Below are positions 35,914 through 44,631 of a DNA stretch of 64,000 nucleotides, in pieces. The notes below the pieces were generated by a model. That model had not been told where the DNA came from, did not search any database, and saw only the letters and a list, made by a program, of their open reading frames with translations. The stretch's first letter is position 1; each line of letters opens with the position of its first letter. This DNA comes from DATBGO01 sp050011895 (GTDB lineage Bacteria; Actinomycetota; Actinomycetes; Streptosporangiales; Streptosporangiaceae), in assembly GCA_050011895.1 (NCBI GenBank), contig JBEKIF010000001.1:1-64000 (forward strand), written 5' to 3'. The translations under genes and the position numbers were made by a program.

Positions 35914-37096
35914 GGCGGCTCCCGTTCGCCTGGTCCATCAGTTCGCAGAATTCGCCGAACAGCCCGGCCGCGTCGTGCGGGCCAGGCGCCGCCTCGGGAT
36001 GGAACTGGACGCTGAACGCCGGCCGGCCGAGCAGCCGGATCCCCTCGACGACGCCGTCGTTCAGGTTGACGTGGCTGATCTCGGCCCGGCCGAACGGGGT
36101 ATCGAACGTGGCCTCGGCGGGCATCCCGACGGCGAAACCGTGATTGTGGCTGGTGATCAGGACGCGGCCGGTCCGCAGGTCCTTGACCGGATGGTTCATG
36201 CCGCGGTGCCCGAAGCGCAGCTTGTAGGTGCCGAGGCCGAGCGCCCGGCCGAGAATCTGGCTGCCCAGGCAGATGCCGAACAGCGGGACACCGGCGGCCA
36301 GCACCCGGTGCATAGCCTCGACCGCATATCCCGCGGCGGCGGGATCGCCTGGCCCGTTGGAGAAGAACACGCCGTCCGGGTCGTCCGCCATGATCTCGTC
36401 GGCCGTGCTCGCCGCGGGCAGCACCCGGACCTCGCAGCCGAGCCTGGCTAGGGCGGCCGGCGTCGCGGCCTTGATGCCAAGGTCGACGGCGGCGACCCGG
36501 TACCTGACCGGCACCCCGCCGGCCGGGCGCACCAGGTACGGCGCGCCGGTGGACACCTCGCGGGCCAGGTCCGCCCCGGCCATCGGCGGGCTGGCCAGCA
36601 CCCGCTCCAGCAGCTTTCCCTGATCAGCCTCGGCGGTGCTGATCCCGGCCCGCATCGCGCCACGGTCCCGCAGGTGCCTGGTCAGCGCCCGGGTGCCGGT
36701 GATCGCGATGCCGCTGACGCCCTGGGCCCGCAGCTCGTCATCAAGGCCCCGCGCGGCCCGCCAGCTCGACGTGATCCTTGCGGGCTCCCTGACCACGTAT
36801 CCGCTCACCCAGATCCGGCGCGACTCGGGGTCGGCATCGTTGACGCCGGTATTCCCGATGTGCGGGGCCGTCATCGTGACGATCTGCCTGCAGTAGGACG
36901 GATCGGTGAGCGTCTCCTGGTAGCCGGTCATGCCGGTATTGAAGACCAGCTCGCCGAAGGTCTCCCCGGGCGCGCCGTAACTGGTCCCGCGGAATGTCAC
37001 GCCGTCCTCGAGGACCAGCATGGCCGGCCGCGGGCCCGGCGCCGGGCCAGACGGCGCGGGATCGGCCGGTGCGGGTTCTGCTGGCGCCGCGGTCAT
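35897..37096 (-). CDS. carA: carbamoyl-phosphate synthase small subunit
   Basis: A 399-residue glutamine amidotransferase subunit. The N-terminal CPSase domain shows LVFNTGMTGYQETLTDPSY; the class I amidotransferase domain has the nucleophile in LFGICLGSQ and the catalytic histidine in FSVQFHPEA. A 25-residue Pro/Ala-rich N-tail precedes MLVLEDGVTF, and a start at that internal ATG is possible. The annotated ATG overlaps the pyrC stop (ATGA), supporting it. Confidence 0.97.
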
Positions 37097-38433
37097 CGGG
37101 CCAGCTTCCCGTCGAGCACCGTCGGGCTGCCGCGCAGGAACGTGGCGACGACCCGGCCGGGCAGCTCCATCCCGGCGAACGGGGTGTTGCGGCTCTTCGA
37201 TGCGTGTCCCGACGGGTCGACGAGTTCACGCGGCGACGGATCGTAGAGCACCAGGTTGGCCGGGGCTCCGGGAAGCGCGCTGCCGTGCCCGGCGAGGCGG
37301 CCGATCGCGGCGGGCCTGGCCGACATCCTGTCGGCCAGGCCGGCCCAGTCGAGCAGCCCGGTCTCCACCATCGCCTCATGAACCACGCGCAGCGCCGTCT
37401 CAAGGCCGGTCATGCCGAATGCCGCCACCGCCCACTCGGTCTCCTTATCTTCCAGCGGGTGCGGCGCGTGATCGGTGGCCACGCAGTCGATCGTGCCGTC
37501 GGCCAGGCCCGCCCGCAGCGCAGCCACGTCGTCGGCGGTCCGCAGCGGGGGGTTGACCTTGTAGGCCGGGTCGTAGCTCTCGGCAAGCTCGTCGGTCAGC
37601 AGCAGGTGGTGCGGGGTTACCTCGGCGGTCACCTGCCAGCCCTTGGACTTCGCCCAGCGGATGATCTCAACGGAACCGGCCGTGGAGACGTGGCAGACAT
37701 GCAGCGCGGATCCGACGTGCGCCGCGAGCAGGCAGTCCCTGGCGACGATCGCCTCCTCGGCGACGGCTGGCCAGCCGGTCAGGCCGAGCCTGCCGGAGAC
37801 GGCACCCTCGTTCACTTGAGCGCCGTCGGTGAGGCGCGGCTCCTGGGCATGCTGAGCGATCACGCCGCCGAAGGCCTTGACGTACTCAAGGGCCCGGCGC
37901 ATCAGGACGGCGTCGGACACGCAGCGGCCATCGTCGGAGAAGACCCGGACCCGGGCGGCGGAGTCCGCCATCGCGCCGAGCTCGGCCAGCCGGCTGCCTG
38001 CCAGCCCGACGGTGACCGCGCCGACCGGCTGAACGTCGCAGCGGCCCGCCTGCCTGCCGAGCCGCCAGATCTGCTCCACCACGCCCGCGGTATCGGCGAC
38101 CGGGTCGGTGTTGGCCATCGCGTGCACGGCGGTGAACCCGCCGAGCGCCGCGGCCGCGGTCCCGCTCTCGATGGTCTCGGCGTCCTCCCGGCCCGGCTCG
38201 CGCAGGTGGGCGTGCAAGTCGACGAGGCCGGGCAGCAGGATCAGGCCGTCGGCGTCCAGCCGGCTCGCGCCCGCCGCGTCGGCGCCGGGACCGATCTCGA
38301 TGATGCTGCCGCCAGAGATCACCATGGCGGCAGGCTCGCCCCCGGACGGCCGCGCGCCGCTGATCACCCAGGTTTCAGGCGCCGTGGTTCCTGGCGCTGT
38401 CGTTCCTGGCGCTGTCGTTCGTCGCGCTGTCAT
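37093..38433 (-). CDS. pyrC: dihydroorotase
   Basis: A 446-residue zinc amidohydrolase cyclising carbamoyl aspartate. Metal ligands are in VDLHAHLREPG and the catalytic aspartate in CVATDHAPHPLEDK; TPHHLLLTDE and CHVSTAGSVEIIRWA are further family segments. The N-terminus carries TTAPG repeats encoded by a 15-bp tandem repeat immediately after the start codon. ATGA junctions couple it to both pyrB and carA. Confidence 0.97.
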   Translation of the reverse strand: MTARRTTAPGTTAPGTTAPETWVISGARPSGGEPAAMVISGGSIIEIGPGADAAGASRLDADGLILLPGLVDLHAHLREPGREDAETIESGTAAAALGGFTAVHAMANTDPVADTAGVVEQIWRLGRQAGRCDVQPVGAVTVGLAGSRLAELGAMADSAARVRVFSDDGRCVSDAVLMRRALEYVKAFGGVIAQHAQEPRLTDGAQVNEGAVSGRLGLTGWPAVAEEAIVARDCLLAAHVGSALHVCHVSTAGSVEIIRWAKSKGWQVTAEVTPHHLLLTDELAESYDPAYKVNPPLRTADDVAALRAGLADGTIDCVATDHAPHPLEDKETEWAVAAFGMTGLETALRVVHEAMVETGLLDWAGLADRMSARPAAIGRLAGHGSALPGAPANLVLYDPSPRELVDPSGHASKSRNTPFAGMELPGRVVATFLRGSPTVLDGKLAR

Positions 38434-39353
38434 TGCCCGGCCTCCGCTCCGCCTAGCAGCAGGTAGAGCACGGCCATCCGGACGCTGACCCCGTTGGCGA
38501 CTTGCTCGACAATCGTGGACCGGCCGGAGTCGGCCACCTCGGCGGCGATCTCCACGCCGCGGTTCATCGGGCCCGGGTGCATCACGATGGCGTGGGACGG
38601 CAGCAGCGCCGTCCGGCCAGCGTCCAGGCCGTACCTGCGGCTATATTCGCGCACGCTGGGGAAGTAGGCGGCGTTCATCCGCTCCTGCTGTATTCGCAGC
38701 ATCATGACCACGTCGCTCTTGGGCAGCGCGGCGTTCAGGTCGTAAGAGACCGAGCACGGCCAGCCGCCCACCGCGACCGGCAGCAGCGTCGGCGGCGCCA
38801 CCAGCGTCACCTCGGCGCCGAGCGTGTGCAGCAGCAGCACGTTGGACCTGGCGACCCGGCTGTGCAGCACATCGCCGACGATGGTCACGGCCAGGCCGTC
38901 CAGCCTGCCTAGCCTGCGCCGCATCGTGAACGCATCAAGGAGCGCCTGTGTCGGATGCTCGTGCGCGCCGTCTCCCGCGTTCACCACGCTGCCCCGGACC
39001 CAGCCCGCCAGCCGGTGCGGGGCACCGGATGCGGAGTGCCTGATCACGACCGCGTCCGCGCCCATCGCCTCGAGCGTCAGGGCGGTGTCCTTCAGGCTCT
39101 CGCCCTTCGCGACGCTGGAGCCCTTCGCCGAGAAGTTGATCACGTCGGCTGACAGCCGCTTGGCCGCGGCCTCGAATGAGATCCTGGTCCGCGTCGAGTC
39201 CTCGAAGAAAAGGTTGACGACGGTACGGCCGCGGAGCGTCGGCAGCTTGCGCACCGGCCGTTCGGTGATCTGGGCCAGCTCCTCGGCCGTGTCCAGGATG
39301 AGCAGGGCATCGGCCCTGCTCAGGTCGGCGACGGAGATGAGATGCCGGTTCAC
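38430..39353 (-). CDS. pyrB: aspartate carbamoyltransferase catalytic subunit
   Basis: A 307-residue ATCase, the first committed pyrimidine enzyme. Carbamoyl-phosphate motif FFEDSTRTRISFEAAAKRL, then SAKGSSVAKGESLKDT, HPTQALLDAFTMR and HPGPMNRGVE are all present. The GTG overlaps the pyrR stop (GTGA). No regulatory pyrI subunit is present, as usual in this phylum. Confidence 0.97.
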   Translation of the reverse strand: MNRHLISVADLSRADALLILDTAEELAQITERPVRKLPTLRGRTVVNLFFEDSTRTRISFEAAAKRLSADVINFSAKGSSVAKGESLKDTALTLEAMGADAVVIRHSASGAPHRLAGWVRGSVVNAGDGAHEHPTQALLDAFTMRRRLGRLDGLAVTIVGDVLHSRVARSNVLLLHTLGAEVTLVAPPTLLPVAVGGWPCSVSYDLNAALPKSDVVMMLRIQQERMNAAYFPSVREYSRRYGLDAGRTALLPSHAIVMHPGPMNRGVEIAAEVADSGRSTIVEQVANGVSVRMAVLYLLLGGAEAGQ

Positions 39354-39958
39354 GCCCCGGCCTCCCCGGCTCGCTGCGGCGCCGTGCCGCCAGGCCGGCT
39401 GTCCTGGCTCACCCCGATCAGCACCGCGTCGGTTCCGTCCACCTCGGCGAGCTGCACCCGGACCACCTCCTGCCGTGAGGTCGGCAGGTTCTTGCCGACG
39501 TAGTCCGGCCGGACCGGGAGCTCGCGGTGGCCACGGTCGACGAGCACGGCAAGCTGGACGGCCCTGGGCCGCCCGATGTCGTTGAGAGCATCAAGCGCCG
39601 CCCGGACGCTCCGGCCCGAATAAAGGACGTCGTCGACCAGGACCACGATCTTGCCGTCGATCCCGGAAGGCGGGATCTGGGTGTGACCGAGCGCGCGGGC
39701 GGGCCGCATCCGGAGGTCATCGCGGTACATCGTGACATCGAGCGAGCCAGCCGGAATCGGGCGCTCCTCGACCTGCTCGATCCGGGCGGCCAGCCGATAC
39801 GCGAGCGGAACCCCCCGAGTGGGGATACCAAGCAGGACAACGTCCTTCGCCCCGCTGGTTTGCTCAAGTATCTCGTGCGCGATCCTGGTGAGCGCGCGCC
39901 TGATCTCCTCTGGCTCCAGCACCAGCCGACGTTCCTGCGGCTGAGCAGCATGCGTCAT
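39350..39958 (-). CDS. pyrR: PyrR bifunctional pyr operon regulator / uracil phosphoribosyltransferase
   Basis: A 202-residue type I phosphoribosyltransferase fold with the PRPP loop KIVVLVDDVLYSGRSVRAA. PyrR binds pyr mRNA when UMP is high; in actinobacteria it is known to repress translation. The ATG has GGAGG 5 nt upstream, and a PyrR-type RNA loop lies only a few nt before this ribosome site. A possible -10 (TACGGT, 40014-40019 on the minus strand) would start a ~50-nt leader. It is the first gene of a nine-gene UMP operon ending at pyrF. Confidence 0.96.
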   Translation of the reverse strand: MTHAAQPQERRLVLEPEEIRRALTRIAHEILEQTSGAKDVVLLGIPTRGVPLAYRLAARIEQVEERPIPAGSLDVTMYRDDLRMRPARALGHTQIPPSGIDGKIVVLVDDVLYSGRSVRAALDALNDIGRPRAVQLAVLVDRGHRELPVRPDYVGKNLPTSRQEVVRVQLAEVDGTDAVLIGVSQDSRPGGTAPQRAGEAGA

Positions 39959-39969
39959 CTTGACCTCCT

Positions 39970-39992
39970 TTCCCGCCTCACCGGACGGGCTT
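39970..39992 (-). promoter_or_regulatory. PyrR-binding loop in the pyrR leader
   Basis: On the minus strand GCCCGTCCGGTGAGGCGGG folds as stem CCCG/CGGG closing the loop TCCGGTGAGG. That matches the PyrR-recognition consensus UCCNGNGAGG. The pyrR ribosome-binding site (AAGGAGG) begins 2-3 nt after the stem, so PyrR binding would block ribosome entry. Confidence 0.75.
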
Positions 39993-40143
39993 TAAAGGAC
40001 GTCTGCCTGCACCACCGTACCAGCCGGTACGCGACGGACAGCTCAGGCATCGCCGGCGTGTACCGGCATCCGGACGCGGGCTGACCGGCTGGCGGCCGCC
40101 TGCCGCTCCGTCGTTGCCCGATCACCCGGTCCGATACGCGGCG

Positions 40144-40166
40144 TGACCACACGTGACTTGTGTCAC
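40144..40166. promoter_or_regulatory. possible BldD operator half-sites
   Basis: Within the pyrR-bldD gap, TGAC-N5-GTGA (40144-40156) and the perfect inverted repeat GTGAC-TTGT-GTCAC (40153-40166) overlap. BldD sites reported in Streptomyces are inverted TNAC/GTNA half-sites; the spacing fits the first pair but the central bases differ. It lies about 170 bp upstream of the bldD promoter. Confidence 0.35.
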
Positions 40167-40336
40167 ACCATGTCGCGATCCTGACTGATTTTCCCTTCGA
40201 TCGCTGCGCTCCAGACTGGGACTTCGGGGCCGGGAACGCCTATCCTGCCTGGCTTTGCGCGCGCCGACCGGATCATCGGCGCGCACCTGCGCCGATGCGC
40301 TTCGCGCGTAAGTTCATCCGCTTTTCGCCATTCGGC

Positions 40337-40365
40337 TTGACCTTGTCGCGCTCGCGGCCTACCGT
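40337..40365 (+). promoter_or_regulatory. bldD promoter
   Basis: TTGACC (40337-40342) and TACCGT (40360-40365) are separated by exactly 17 nt, a near-consensus housekeeping promoter. The predicted transcript starts about 45 nt before the bldD ATG. The rest of the 458-bp pyrR-bldD gap holds no gene. Confidence 0.75.
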
Positions 40366-40416
40366 CACTGTGCGTAACCACCACTATCAGCACGACTGGC
40401 CAGGGGACCGGAGATC

Positions 40417-40911
40417 ATGCCATCTGACTACGCCAAGACCCTCGGCGCGCGGCTGCGCGCCATCCGCACCCAACAGGGGCTGTCCCTCCACGGAGTCGAG
40501 GAAAAGTCCCGAGGCCGGTGGAAGGCTGTCGTTGTAGGTTCGTACGAGCGCGGCGACCGCTCAGTAACCGTACAGAAGCTGGCCGAGCTAGCCGAGTTCT
40601 ACGGAGTTCCGGTGTCCGAGCTGCTGCCCGGGGATGTTCTGCCCACGCTCCTTGCCCCGTCGCCCAAGCTGGTTATCGATCTTGAGCGCATGAGCCAGCT
40701 GCCGAAGGACAAGGCTGGTCCCCTTGCCCGCTATGTGGCGACCATTCAGAGCCAGCGTGGTGATTACAACGGCCGGGTCCTGTCGATACGCCAGGAGGAC
40801 CTGCGATCCCTGGCTGTCATCTACGACAAGACGCCGACCGACCTGACCGAGGAATTGATCAACTGGGGAATCCTGGACTCGGATGCCCGCGGAGCCATTG
40901 AGACATTCTGA
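40417..40911 (+). CDS. bldD: BldD, c-di-GMP-responsive transcription regulator
   Basis: A 164-residue XRE-family regulator. The N-terminal helix-turn-helix (about 8-70) includes LGARLRAIRTQQGLSLHGVE and VGSYERGDRSVTVQKLAELA. The C-terminal domain has the c-di-GMP signature RGDYNGRVLSIRQED, i.e. RGD, eight residues, then RQxD. In Streptomyces BldD dimers joined by four c-di-GMP molecules repress sporulation genes. The ATG has CGGAG 4 nt upstream and a good promoter. Its position next to the pyr operon is conserved in actinomycetes. The intact signature implies that this organism uses c-di-GMP. Confidence 0.97.
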   Translation: MPSDYAKTLGARLRAIRTQQGLSLHGVEEKSRGRWKAVVVGSYERGDRSVTVQKLAELAEFYGVPVSELLPGDVLPTLLAPSPKLVIDLERMSQLPKDKAGPLARYVATIQSQRGDYNGRVLSIRQEDLRSLAVIYDKTPTDLTEELINWGILDSDARGAIETF

Positions 40912-40941
40912 GCCAGGCCAGCAGTCCGGATGCCGGGCGGG

Positions 40942-40975
40942 CAAGCAGCCAACACGTCGGCGGGTTAGCTGCTTG
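40942..40975. terminator. possible bidirectional terminator hairpin
   Basis: CAAGCAGC (40942-40949) and GCTGCTTG (40968-40975) form an 8-bp stem around an 18-nt loop in the 67-bp gap between the convergent bldD and HEPN genes. No U-run is present, so the call rests on position and pairing. Confidence 0.35.
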
Positions 40976-40978
40976 GCT

Positions 40979-41431
40979 CTAACCGGCCGTTAGCAACGGC
41001 AGCAACGGCTGAGCAGCAACACCCAGCGCGCTCTCGGCCAGCGACAGGAACGTCTCGGCGTCGCGAAGCAGGTCGTCCGCCTCCCGGACCGTGACCGCGC
41101 GGGGCAGCCCCGCCTCGGCCGCTGCCCGCTTGGCGGCCCCGGCGGCGAAGAACGCCGCCCACTCCTGCAGCGCGGGCTCCACTCTCGGGAGCAGTTCCCA
41201 TACGCTCTGCGGCCTCTTGCGGCGGGTTGTGACTCCCGGCTCCGCTCTCGCCGCCACTACCGCAGCCGCCGCCCTGAGCGCCGCCAGGTGAGCGGCTACG
41301 TACCTGGCCCCTGCCGACGCCTCGCTCTCGGCCGCGGTCAGGCCGTACCGGGCGGACTCCAGCAACGCCAGGGCCGATGGCGCCACTCGGCACCGCGGCC
41401 TGTCCGGGCCTGCCTGCGTGATTGCAGTCAT
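40979..41431 (-). CDS. SAV_6107-family HEPN domain protein
   Basis: A 150-residue helical protein matching the actinobacterial SAV_6107-like HEPN family that flanks metF/bldD regions. It contains LLESARYGLTAAESEASAGARYVAAHLAALRAAAAVVAARAEP and VWELLPRVEPALQEWAAFFAAGA. HEPN folds can be ribonucleases, but no clear RxxxxH motif is seen, so the function is unknown. The ATG at 41431 is preceded by GGAGGAG; the longer open frame upstream lacks a ribosome site. Confidence 0.8.
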   Translation of the reverse strand: MTAITQAGPDRPRCRVAPSALALLESARYGLTAAESEASAGARYVAAHLAALRAAAAVVAARAEPGVTTRRKRPQSVWELLPRVEPALQEWAAFFAAGAAKRAAAEAGLPRAVTVREADDLLRDAETFLSLAESALGVAAQPLLPLLTAG

Positions 41432-41603
41432 CACCACTCCTCCCATCGGCGAAGCCTGGCCGGACGGGACGCTTCCCCTCGCCGCGCCCGGCCCTGGCAG
41501 CTCCGGGGGCCAGCGCTGCCAGCGGCTTCGCAAAGCTATTCGAACATATATTCGTCCGGAAGTCCATCCGTTTGTATCTGCGTTCGAAGTTATAACGAGG
41601 GTC

Positions 41604-41633
41604 TGACACTCGGGCTTTGGCGTGACATACGCT
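41604..41633 (+). promoter_or_regulatory. putative leaderless promoter of the GNAT gene
   Basis: TGACAC (41604-41609), an 18-nt spacer and TACGCT (41628-41633) end 7 nt before the GTG start, which has no ribosome-binding site. This layout predicts a leaderless transcript. Confidence 0.45.
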
Positions 41634-41640
41634 GGCGGCC

Positions 41641-42288
41641 GTGCGATGCCTGATCCAGTCGCGGGAGCTCGGCACGGCCGGGTTCGTTGCCGAGATCGAC
41701 AGCCTGTGCGGCGTCTACGCGACGGCCATGCGGGCCGACCCGGCGCAGCTGCCCGGGCGCCGCGCCATCATGGAACGACATGCGCAGCAGGCCGGCTTCC
41801 GTGCGATTGCCGTGACGGCGCCGGCGGCATGCGACAGCAGCATCATCGCATTCGGCTACGGCTTCAGCGGTGCGGGCGGCCAGTGGTGGCACGACATCGT
41901 CCGGTCGGCCCTGACCGCCAAGACCGGCGCGACGGTGGCCTCTGCCTGGCTAGATTCGTCGATGGAGATCGCTGAGCTGCACGTGCATCCCGATTTTCAG
42001 CGGCGCGGCATCGGCAGGAGCCTGCTGCTCGGGCTGACCGACGGGCGCAGCGAGCACACCACCGTGCTGTCGACGCAGGACGACAACGGCCCGGCCCGCC
42101 GGCTCTATCGCAGCGTCGGCTTCGCCGACCTGCTGACCGGATTCAGCTTCCCTGGTGGCGGTCCCCCCTACACGATCATGGCGGCGGTGCTACCGCTGCT
42201 GCTGGCCGGCCGGGCCGGCGGCGCGTCGTCCCGCAGCCGCCGGCGCGCCGTCCGGCAGCCGCTGGCCGACAGCCCCGAGATCGAGTAG
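41641..42288 (+). CDS. GNAT-family N-acetyltransferase
   Basis: A 215-residue acyltransferase. Acetyl-CoA-binding motif A is clear in ELHVHPDFQRRGIGRSLLLGL and motif B in DNGPARRLYRSVGFADL. The first ~90 residues are a less conserved substrate part, and the Arg-rich last ~35 residues extend past the fold. The GTG start follows a TACGCT box by 7 nt, suggesting leaderless translation. Its 3' end overlaps the convergent metF by 99 bp, unusually long; either tail may be dispensable. The substrate is unknown. Confidence 0.9.
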   Translation: MRCLIQSRELGTAGFVAEIDSLCGVYATAMRADPAQLPGRRAIMERHAQQAGFRAIAVTAPAACDSSIIAFGYGFSGAGGQWWHDIVRSALTAKTGATVASAWLDSSMEIAELHVHPDFQRRGIGRSLLLGLTDGRSEHTTVLSTQDDNGPARRLYRSVGFADLLTGFSFPGGGPPYTIMAAVLPLLLAGRAGGASSRSRRRAVRQPLADSPEIE

Positions 42289-43170
42289 CTGGTAGATCTC
42301 CTGAGTCGCCCGGGAGCCGTTCAGGGTGTAGAAGTGCAATCCGGGCGCGCCCTCGGCGAGGAGCCGCTCGCACATCTGAGCGGCGTACTCAACGCCGATC
42401 TCGCGCACCGTGGCCCGGTCGTCGGCCGCGGCGCGCAGCCGCTCCGCCAGCGGTGCCGGGAATCTTGCGCCTGACATCGCGACCACGCCGTCGATCAGCG
42501 GCACACTCGTGATCGGCATGATTCCGGCGATGATCGGCACGTCGCAGCCACGCGCGGCAACCCGGTCCCGCAGGCGCAGGTAATCGTCGGGATAGAAGAA
42601 CATCTGCGTGATCGCAAAGTCCGCGCCTGCCCGGCATTTAGCGATGAAATATGACAGGTCGGCATCCTCGTCGGGAGAGCGCGGATGCCCTTCGGGGAAC
42701 GCGGCCACGCCGACGCAGAAGTCCCCCGACGCCTTGATCAGGCTGACGAGCTCCGCCGCGTACCGCAGGCCTTCCGGATGCGGAAGCCATTCATCACCAG
42801 GCGCGCCGGGCGGGTCACCCCGGAGGGCGAGCACATTGCGCACCCCCACCGCCGCGTATGAGCCGATGACATGGCGGAGTTCCGCGACGGAGTGGTTGAC
42901 CGCGGTGAAGTGCCCGACCGGGGTGAGGGTCGTCTCCTCGGCGATCCGGCCGGTTATCCGGACCGTCCGGTCGCGGGTCGAGCCCCCGGCTCCGTATGTC
43001 ACCGATACGAACGTCGGCCGCAACGGCTCGAGCTGACGGACCGCCCGCCAGAGCTTCTCCTCATCCGCTTCGGTCTTCGGCGGCATGAACTCGAACGAGA
43101 CGGACCGGACACCTGAGGCGAGCAGGTCCCTGATGGCGGGCACGGGCGTGGTCACGCTTCTCAGCGGCAT
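42190..43170 (-). CDS. metF: 5,10-methylenetetrahydrofolate reductase
   Basis: A 326-residue TIM-barrel flavoprotein reducing methylene-THF to methyl-THF for methionine synthesis. FEFMPPKTEADEEKLWRAV with its catalytic glutamate, FVSVTYGAGGSTRDRT, LALRGDPPG and AITQMFFYPDDY are diagnostic. The last ~30 residues (after QEIYQLLDLG) are low complexity and overlap the GNAT gene on the other strand. The ATG start at 43170 has GAGAGG unusually close. It pairs functionally with metK in the same window. Confidence 0.96.
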   Translation of the reverse strand: MPLRSVTTPVPAIRDLLASGVRSVSFEFMPPKTEADEEKLWRAVRQLEPLRPTFVSVTYGAGGSTRDRTVRITGRIAEETTLTPVGHFTAVNHSVAELRHVIGSYAAVGVRNVLALRGDPPGAPGDEWLPHPEGLRYAAELVSLIKASGDFCVGVAAFPEGHPRSPDEDADLSYFIAKCRAGADFAITQMFFYPDDYLRLRDRVAARGCDVPIIAGIMPITSVPLIDGVVAMSGARFPAPLAERLRAAADDRATVREIGVEYAAQMCERLLAEGAPGLHFYTLNGSRATQEIYQLLDLGAVGQRLPDGAPAAAGRRAAGPAGQQQR

Positions 43171-43291
43171 CCTCTCAGGTTAGTGGAGACCGCCTCGCCA
43201 CGGCTCGGCCGCCGGACAGCCCGCCGCGCTTTCGGCACGCTGCGACGGCCCGGCAGCGCTGCTCAGGGCCGGCCGGGCTACTGTCGCGCAC

Positions 43292-44509
43292 ATGGCAACC
43301 GGCCCAGCAGGCCTTCCCTGCGTTCGTGGCCAGGTCGGACGTGTCCTTGAGGATTTCCTTGGCGGGCAGCGGCCGGTGCTGGCCGCCATCAGCCCCGAAT
43401 TGCTGCCGTGGCTGGATGCGATCGAAGAGCTACTGGCCGGCGGCAAACGGCTGCGGCCCGCCTTCTGCTACTGGGGCTGGCGCGCTGCCGGAGGAGCCGA
43501 CTGCCCGGAAATCATTACCGCGGCGTCCGCTCTCGAGCTGCTGCACGCCAGCGCCCTGGTGCACGACGACGTGATGGATGCGAGCGAGACCAGGCGCGGC
43601 CGGCCGGCCGTGCACCGGCGGTTCGCAGCCCGTCACGCGGTGGGCGGCTGGCGCGGATCGGCCGAGGCCTTCGGGATTGGCGCCGCCATCCTCATCGGTG
43701 ACCTGCTGCAAGCCTGGACCGACGAGCTGCTGCACGGCAGTGGCCTGCCCGCGGCGGCCCTGCTGCACGGTCGGCCGGTCCTTGACACGATGCGAACCGA
43801 GGTGATCGCGGGCCAGTATCTGGACCTGCTCAGCCAGGCCGCAGGCGATGGCACGGTGGCCGGCGCGCTGCGGGTGGTCAGGTACAAGTCGGCGAAGTAC
43901 ACGATCGAGCGTCCGCTGCACCTGGGGGTGGCCCTGGCCAGTGCGGCCACAGCAACTGCGGTGCTAGGCAGCGCCACCCCAGGCGCCCCAGGCACACCAT
44001 GCGCACCAGGCAGTGCGGTCCCTGCCAGCACGGCCCCAGGCGCCCCAGGCAGCGCGGCCTCCGCAGGCAGCCAGACGGCCCCCCTCGGGGGGAACGAGCA
44101 GGCGATAGCCGGTGCTTGTACTGACTACGGGATCCCGCTCGGCGTCGCATTCCAGCTTCGGGACGACGTACTCGGCCTCTTCGGTGATCCAGCGGAGACC
44201 GGCAAGCCGGTCACCGACGATCTCCGCGAGGGCAAGCGCACCGTCCTCGTCGCCATGGCCAGGCGGCGGGCGAATGCGGCCCAGGCCGAAATCCTCGACC
44301 GCCACGTAGGCAACCCGCATGTCGGCGAGGCCGGGGCAGCGGCGGTCCGCGCGGTGATCACGGACACCGGCGCTCTCGCCGAGTGCGAGGCCATGATCGA
44401 TCGGGATGTCGGCGATGCGCTCAGCGCCATTGACCGCGCGCCCATCGCCGCAGCGGCGAAGGACGCGCTGGCGGACCTGGCTCACGCCGCGACCGCCCGC
44501 AGGGAATGA
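43292..44509 (+). CDS. polyprenyl diphosphate synthase (GGPP synthase-like)
   Basis: A 405-residue trans-prenyltransferase condensing isopentenyl diphosphate with an allylic diphosphate. GGKRLRPAFCYWGW binds the diphosphate; the first Asp-rich motif is HDDVMDASETRRGRPAVHRRF and the second is FQLRDDVLGLFGD. Small residues before the first motif suggest a C20 or longer product, but this is uncertain. An Ala/Gly/Pro-rich insertion of about 42 residues (225-268) sits between the motifs. The ATG is 7 nt after TACTGT (43279-43284) without a ribosome site, so the mRNA may be leaderless. The gene is divergent from metF. Confidence 0.94.
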   Translation: MATGPAGLPCVRGQVGRVLEDFLGGQRPVLAAISPELLPWLDAIEELLAGGKRLRPAFCYWGWRAAGGADCPEIITAASALELLHASALVHDDVMDASETRRGRPAVHRRFAARHAVGGWRGSAEAFGIGAAILIGDLLQAWTDELLHGSGLPAAALLHGRPVLDTMRTEVIAGQYLDLLSQAAGDGTVAGALRVVRYKSAKYTIERPLHLGVALASAATATAVLGSATPGAPGTPCAPGSAVPASTAPGAPGSAASAGSQTAPLGGNEQAIAGACTDYGIPLGVAFQLRDDVLGLFGDPAETGKPVTDDLREGKRTVLVAMARRRANAAQAEILDRHVGNPHVGEAGAAAVRAVITDTGALAECEAMIDRDVGDALSAIDRAPIAAAAKDALADLAHAATARRE

Positions 44510-44631
44510 CGCGGCGGCCACTTCGATGCCATGGAAGCGCCCGGCCTGAACGTCGGGGACCTGCGGGAGTTGTTCCGCCGGTTCCACTGAAACCATCCAC
44601 TGGCCCCGCTTTACCTGGCCCGGCGGCTGGC

